Source: Glebionis coronaria (Eukaryota; Streptophyta; Magnoliopsida; Asterales; Asteraceae). From it: a stretch of 64,000 nucleotides of DNA. Below the pieces are notes generated by a model, which saw only the letters and a list, made by a program, of their open reading frames with translations, was not told where the DNA came from and did no database searches. A program made the translations under genes and the position numbers. Where the stretch lies: NCBI GenBank assembly GCA_025667525.1, contig CM046876.1, positions 82,687,512 to 82,751,511 on the forward strand. Reading direction: 5' to 3'. Shown piece by piece: positions 58,886 through 64,000 of the stretch; the first letter of the stretch is position 1; every line of letters starts with the position of its first letter.

Positions 58886-59194
58886 GACAAATAAAATCTA
58901 GAGATACAATTAGGAATAATAGGAGATTGAGTTTAACAAAATTACTTGTATGAGTTGTTTTGATTTTGGGGCTTATGATTAATAATGTTCTTGTTTTTAC
59001 ACTTGGCATGGAAAAGTGAAAAGTCAAGGACGATGAATCTATTTGAGTTTTATGATCCTAAAAGTTATTTTTCAATAATGAAAACAATACATTATGTCTT
59101 TTGCAAAATAAAGTGTCAAAAGTTGAATAAAGTGTAGTTAGTGTTTATTTTATCATCGCGTGAGGACACGGCAATTGCTTAGCAAGGGGGAGTT

Positions 59195-62100
59195 TGATAT
59201 GAGTGATTTTACTCATATCAATTATATCTTAAAACAATGAATAAGTGCATAAAATGTTCAAATATTGCCTTGTATATGCTTGTTTTGTTGTTTGATGTGT
59301 GTAGGTACCGAAGTTCACGAAAACCGGCAAAATCGACACGAGTTTGATGAAAAGATCAAGGAAGCCAAAAATCAAGTTCGTTTTCGAGGATTTAAGTTTA
59401 TCAAGTTTATTTGGGCCTTGTGGGTCCCACATTTGGTTAATGGGCCCAAAAGCCCATTTGTGGAGTTAATAAGAGTAACTTGGAAAAGAAGGCCCAATAT
59501 CAATAATATATGAGACGTGTGGGAGTAATACTTAAGAAAGCCCAATACCAGGCCCAACAGTGAGACGGTGGAGTTTATATACTAGTTTTGGGTCCATTTT
59601 CTAGCCAAAATCCCAATTCCAAATTTAACAAATAATGAGACGTGGGGGTAATACATGGCTTTCAAGCCCATTAGGTCATGTCTAAGTAAATAAATAATAA
59701 ACGATTCAGTCAAATGTTTATTAACTTATCACACACAATCACCACACACGTTTACACCACACATCACTTTTCGATATTAACAATGAAATATTACCCCTCA
59801 TCTTCCTCATTTACCCCATACCAAATAAACCAGTCCTATACACCACCTTCCTTCCAAACCCTAATTAAATCAACATTTGGGGCTTTTAATTAACTAAAGC
59901 GCGTGATAACACTCGCGCCCTTAATTAATTATCCCCCAAAACCAGAGCTTGAAGATGGAGAAAACAGATGACGTGGCCCTCTCCTTTAATGCTGATTGGT
60001 GGAAACACCTCATCTTTTATCAACATCCAATTATAAAAGGCCACCTCAGCTTGGAAGAAAGCACAACTAGCACAGAAATTGCCACGTTGGCGATCCGTGT
60101 GCCCAAGATTCATCTACAACCGTAGATAGGGAATTGAACAAGAGAGAGAATAAGAAGATGCTCAATCGAGGGTCAAGATGGATTCATGCTCAACAAACTC
60201 TCTTCAAGAGGTTTTGGGGGTTAGCCTATAAACCCCCCCCCCCCCCCATATTCTGTATTTTGGTATCCCATTTTGTATCTTAGTATTAGCTTTAGGATTA
60301 ATTGTATTTTAATTTCTTCAGTATTGTAATATTTTCTTGGATTAATAAAAAGTCATTCGAGCATCATCTTGTTATTCCAATTATTTTACTGTTAAAGTTT
60401 CTTTTAAATTAATCTTACTGTTTTTCTGAAATTATAATATAAGAGTTATTTGTTTAAGCTTTTTAATAGCTTAATTGAATAATCTAAGATAAATATTGGG
60501 GAAAAGCTTCCCCCACTGGGAAGTTAATAAAATAGCTACTCGATTCGGTAGCTTGATGCTGGATCGAAGGTTTTATTTGGTGTCGTACGATGTTCTATGG
60601 TGGTTCGTGATGGCGGTTTGATTGGGACGGAGTCGTATTAGATAAGTCAGCTCAGCGCTCGACTTCTACTCAACGGGTATCTTCAAGAAAAGGTCAAGCT
60701 CGTTTTCTTTTTATGCAAACTTTAAGTGTAAAAATATTAGTTAAAAACTGATTTGATGTTTGCTATTATTTAATCTGCTTATGTGAGTTTGGATGTGATG
60801 TTTTGAGAGTTTGAATCTGACATATAAATCTGAGTTTTAATCTGCGTAAATCTTGCGTTTAGACTGTGTTCATGGTTTAGTTGCAATTCTGCTTTAGCAT
60901 TTTCATTGGATATTGTGGTTTAGTTAGTTTTGTTTATCTAAATTAAATTTGCTGCTTAGATCGATTACCTGATATACTTTGTGAGCTGTTGCGTGAATTA
61001 GAGTATTGTTATGTATCAAAGATGATGAACCTGCTGTATCGTTTTAGATTGGTTTAGTAAGTTAGAATGTCTTGCTTGATTTAGTTGCGTGTTCTAGTAG
61101 CTGATAATTTGAATGTTGTTTAAGTTGTTTGATTGTTTGTATGCCTGAATGATATTGCTGAATAATTGTAGATAGGATTTTGGTTAGTAATAATTTAGGT
61201 CTGCTAGCTTTGTCGTTCATATCTGAGTTGAGTTGAGACTGCATTTGGATTCATTTTTCTGTCTTATTGATTTGTCTGCTGGATCTGATTAGTCTATTAG
61301 TATATCTAATTTTACTTTTGTTACTAATTTGAGCATTATGCGCATGCTTGCTAATTGGATGCTTGCTTTTGATTTTATTTTGCTGAAATTGTTAGAATGT
61401 TTGAGAGTGTAATTTACTGAATGTTTTGATTTGCTGAAACTGGTCATGTTGCTTATTTTGTTTACCTACTTTTTCTGAGTTATTTGTGGAATTTTTGTGT
61501 AGCATATGAAATCAGATTCAACTGATCTGATTGCTCAAAACTGATTCCTATCAGCTCCAAGTTTTTACCATAAAAAGTCACCTCCTGTGACATTTAATTT
61601 TCATTGTCCAAATAATAATTCAACCAAAAATGTCCCTTACGGGACTTGAACCCGTGACCTCCTGGTCACACACCCAACACCTCAACCAACTATGCTAGCT
61701 CTTCTTTTGAGTTTTAATACAACTCTTACAATTAAAATAGTCTGTTTGACTGATGGCAGTTTAATTAAATAGATTTAATTACAAGTTTTTTTATTTAAAG
61801 TTAATTTTAAATTTTAGTTTCATAAAACACTTTCATAATGTTTTAGAAATAAAATATATTTTATTATTTTAGGAATTTAAAATTAGTTTTCTTTTTACAA
61901 ATTTGTTTTTAAATAATATTCATTTTAATATAGTTTTAATAAAATAGTTTTAAATAGATTTGGTTAATTAAAAGGTAAAATTTAATTTTTAATAGATTTA
62001 ATTAGTTTATAAAGTTTTAATAGAGTTTTAAATAGTGTGAAAGTAATTTTAATTAAATAGATAAGTTTTTATTGGAATTTAAATTGTTTAAATTTTTAAA

Positions 62101-62404
62101 TAGTTTTGATGTTTAATAATTTTCTTTTAGATTAAATTTCGGGAACGATTCATGCACTTTAGGATTTTAATTTGTAGGATTAATTTTAGTCTTAAAACCG
62201 AAATCGAATTCAAATCAATTGTACAAATCGAAACAAAACGTCTCAAATTCACAAGATCCTCGTGTACGACGAACTTTGATCATCAACGTGTTTAATTAAA
62301 TCCGTCTTTGGTAAAGTTTAGACTATTACTTTTTCCTAAAGGTAATTTTATAGCTTTCCCTATAACGTATCTTAATTAATACATATACTATCCTCGACAC
62401 ATCA
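59195..62404 (+). mobile_element. 3' LTR of the LARD element
   Basis: 3210 bp, starting TGATATGAGTGATTTTACTC right after the PPT and ending CTCGACACATCA. By eye it matches the inverted 5' LTR at 21682-24895 along its whole length with scattered substitutions and small indels. The flank after it is GATTC (62405-62409), equal to the duplication outside the other LTR in element sense. The TATA box TTATAAAAGG is near 60030. Confidence 0.92.
61631..61703 (-). other. tRNA-like unit inside the 3' LTR
   Basis: The minus-strand A box TAGCATAGTTGG (61686-61697) and B box GGTTCAAGTCC (61642-61652) are both intact, as in the other LTR. It is antisense to element transcription. Confidence 0.6.
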
Positions 62405-63388
62405 GATTCCGAGAAACTTTGTGAAAACCCTAAACAATGTCTTTGTAAGAAACCAAAAATTCTTAGACCAAAAAAACTTGCGAATTTTCAAAATCACGTT
62501 TTTGAAAATTTTATAACACAACTATTTGGAGTATATCTTCAAATAACAATTCGGAATCCAAGTATGTAAACAATCCGGAATCCACTTGTGTAATCAATCC
62601 GGAATCACAAGACAGTACACAAGTCGGAGTCTTTTTTTTTCTTTATCTAAGTTGGAATCCGTGTTCCTTTACATAATTCGGAATCTTTTTCCTTTAGCTA
62701 AGTCGGAATCTTTTTCCTTTACATAAGTCGGAATCCGTGAGCTTGATATAATCCAAAATATGAATCAAAACACTAGTTTGGAAAACGTGTTGTGTAATTC
62801 GGAATACAGTTGGAACTAATCCGGAATAATACTGCCTAACCTAATCCGGAATAAGAATAAGACTAATTCGGAATGTATGTTGCGAAAAGTAATCCGGAAT
62901 GTAGACTTAATTCGGAATATCTAAGTAAAAGACCTAATCCGGAATCCAATTCGCAATGCTAATCCGGAATAAAAACTTAGTAAACTAATCCGGAATAAAT
63001 CTAGGAGATTCTAATTCGGAATAGAGAGCTAATTCGTAATACTGCTTAATAATCTAGTTCGGAATAACCAATTTGACAAACAAGTCGGAATACCACTTAA
63101 ACCCTTTTATTCCGACTTAAGAAACCCTGTAATTCCGAATTACTCTAAAAACTTGATATGACGAATTTTAACCCAATAATCAAGCCAAAACTTCCAAGTT
63201 TTTCGTGAAAATCACCAAAATGACTAACACAAATTCCTACCACAACTTTGTAGGCAATTTGTACGAAGATTTAGAGCTCGAAAACACAAAAAATTTTGAG
63301 ACGAAATGATTTGATGATAAAATCACACGAATCAAAAACAATAACCACAATTTAAACACGAATCTACCCTATGGCGACTGATACCAAT
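62405..63388 (-). mobile_element. Copia A leader and PBS (displaced part)
   Basis: In minus-strand sense the order is PBS TGGTATCAGTCGCC (63386..63373, a variant of the tRNA-Met type) two bases after the LTR end, about 240 bp of leader, the decamer array, then sequence ending TTTCTCGGAATC at 62405. That end joins in sense to TCAACCACAAGC at 24901, which precedes the copia A gag start. Confidence 0.8.
62548..63145. repeat. Array of about 24 palindromic ATTCCGGATT-type decamers in copia A leader
   Basis: The same core and spacing as the array at 44268-44812 (AATCCGGAAT, AATTCGGAAT, AAGTCGGAAT), with unrelated spacers of about 12-20 bp. Confidence 0.85.
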
Positions 63389-63761
63389 TGTTGTCCTTTA
63401 TTATATGTTGATAGATTAAAGAAATGAGATGGAAAAGATTTGAATTTCTAGAGAGAGAAAGTAGAGAGAGAGGTGATTAACTATGTGAAATTAGATTAGA
63501 GAAAATGAGAACAACCAACCCTCGTAACATGCTAGGAGGGTGTTTATATAGTCTACCCACATGTGGGATTTCTATTGGACTATATTTGTTTTGGGCCGGG
63601 CTTGAATAAATGCTTAGTACCTTGAAAGAGGCCTTTTAAGCTAGCCATCAAGCCCGTAATGTCACGACTATTTTAACTAACAATTACAACGTTCTAATAA
63701 GTGTTACAATATAAACCTATGACCGAACATTCTTGTTTAACTCAACATTTTAAGGCTAACA
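63389..63761 (-). repeat. Copia A 5' LTR (displaced, inverted)
   Basis: 373 bp. In minus sense it starts TGTTAGCCTT and ends AAAGGACAACA beside the PBS. It aligns with the LTR at 49585-49985, including the TATATA box region and the CTCTCTCTAG tract, and lacks the short duplication there. The outer flank in sense is ATATT, compared with ATATA after the other LTR. Confidence 0.9.
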
Positions 63762-64000
63762 AATATATACAAGCGTTGTGAGAAAAAAAAGTTAAAACAC
63801 ATGAGTTTTTGAAAGAATACGAGTATTCTATGTTTAGTATAGTAACTTATAATTAACTCTATCATTTCTCGTCCTCAATTTAATGAGACTTGGCCTAATA
63901 TAGTTAAGGAACGAAGCTAAGTTCTCAACATGCATGGTCGAGTAAAAAATCACTCTTATTCTTACCATCGGAAAACCTACATTTGTGTCTTAAATACTTA
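63762..64000 (-). mobile_element. Element D 3' UTR, upstream part (displaced, inverted)
   Basis: The reverse complement aligns with the LARD 3' UTR at about 57745-58150: GACACAAATGTAGG is shared exactly, and GAAATGATAGAGTTAAT matches GAGATGATAGAGTTTAAT. This precedes, in the homologous order, the part of element D at 49986. Confidence 0.7.

Larger units (their letters stand above)
55291..59194 (+). mobile_element. LARD element internal region
   Basis: It contains the remaining leader (55291-55698), one long ORF, about 1.96 kb of non-coding 3' sequence and a PPT (GCAAGGGGGAGTT, 59182-59194) directly before the 3' LTR. With the inverted leader at 21530-21681 the internal part is about 4.05 kb. 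No protease, RT or integrase is present, so the element depended on a relative for mobility. Confidence 0.8.

Noticed and set aside
21682..62404. A giant palindrome or inverted segmental duplication from the two 3.2-kb inverted repeats
   Set aside because: The repeats are the two LTRs of one element (PBS beside one, PPT beside the other, shared GATTC flank). Their inverted orientation is explained by the 33.75-kb inversion.

Overview
This window is nuclear DNA from a flowering plant. It has spliced genes with GT/AG introns, a light-dependent protochlorophyllide reductase gene, and dense nested LTR retrotransposons. Several retrotransposon ORFs (a sirevirus with an envelope-like region, a copia element with a long coiled-coil gag, acidic FDPGI-motif ORFs) resemble families I associate with Asteraceae, perhaps Anthemideae. 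That placement rests on remembered family resemblance, not on a search.

Layout. 1-7.5 kb holds two host genes on the minus strand: POR (two exons visible, 3' end beyond the window) and a complete seven-exon WD40 gene of the WDR44-like plant family (824 aa). 7.6-19.3 kb is a mosaic of small elements: Stowaway MITEs (one nested in another), a tRNA-derived SINE, a 5'-truncated SINE-like insert, a Mutator-type MITE, a PIF/Harbinger MITE and a non-autonomous Helitron. It also holds a truncated Ty3-type element with a 2.75-kb LTR and one unrecognised coding relic. 20.3-64 kb is almost entirely nested LTR retrotransposons.

Nest structure. Copia A (gag-pol, plus strand, 24.9-50.0 kb) carries a 12.4-kb sirevirus inside gag and a 1.9-kb solo-LTR-like insert inside RT. 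Its 3' LTR abuts a Ty3-type element D (50.0-54.5 kb), followed by the 5' half of a third copia, C (to 55.28 kb). A non-autonomous Ty3-like element (here called the LARD: 3.2-kb LTRs, tRNA-Asp-type PBS, one 510-codon ORF, no pol) had inserted in the copia A leader.

Main result. Four elements are each split between the interval 21.53-55.28 kb and its flanks, always with the orientation flipped. They are copia C (20.3-21.5 and 54.5-55.3 kb), the LARD (21.5-24.9 and 55.3-62.4 kb), copia A (24.9-50.0 and 62.4-63.8 kb) and element D (63.8-64.0 and 50.0-54.5 kb). One inversion of about 33.75 kb between the 7-bp inverted motifs GTAATAT (21523-21529) and ATATTAC (55284-55290) repairs all four. It restores a 5-bp target duplication (GATTC) for the LARD and a near-match (ATATT/ATATA) for copia A. 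This is either a young structural rearrangement or an assembly error. Other points of note are palindromic ATTCCGGATT decamer arrays in two elements, a sirevirus whose two LTRs do not match, and a tRNA-like unit with intact Pol III boxes inside the LARD LTR.
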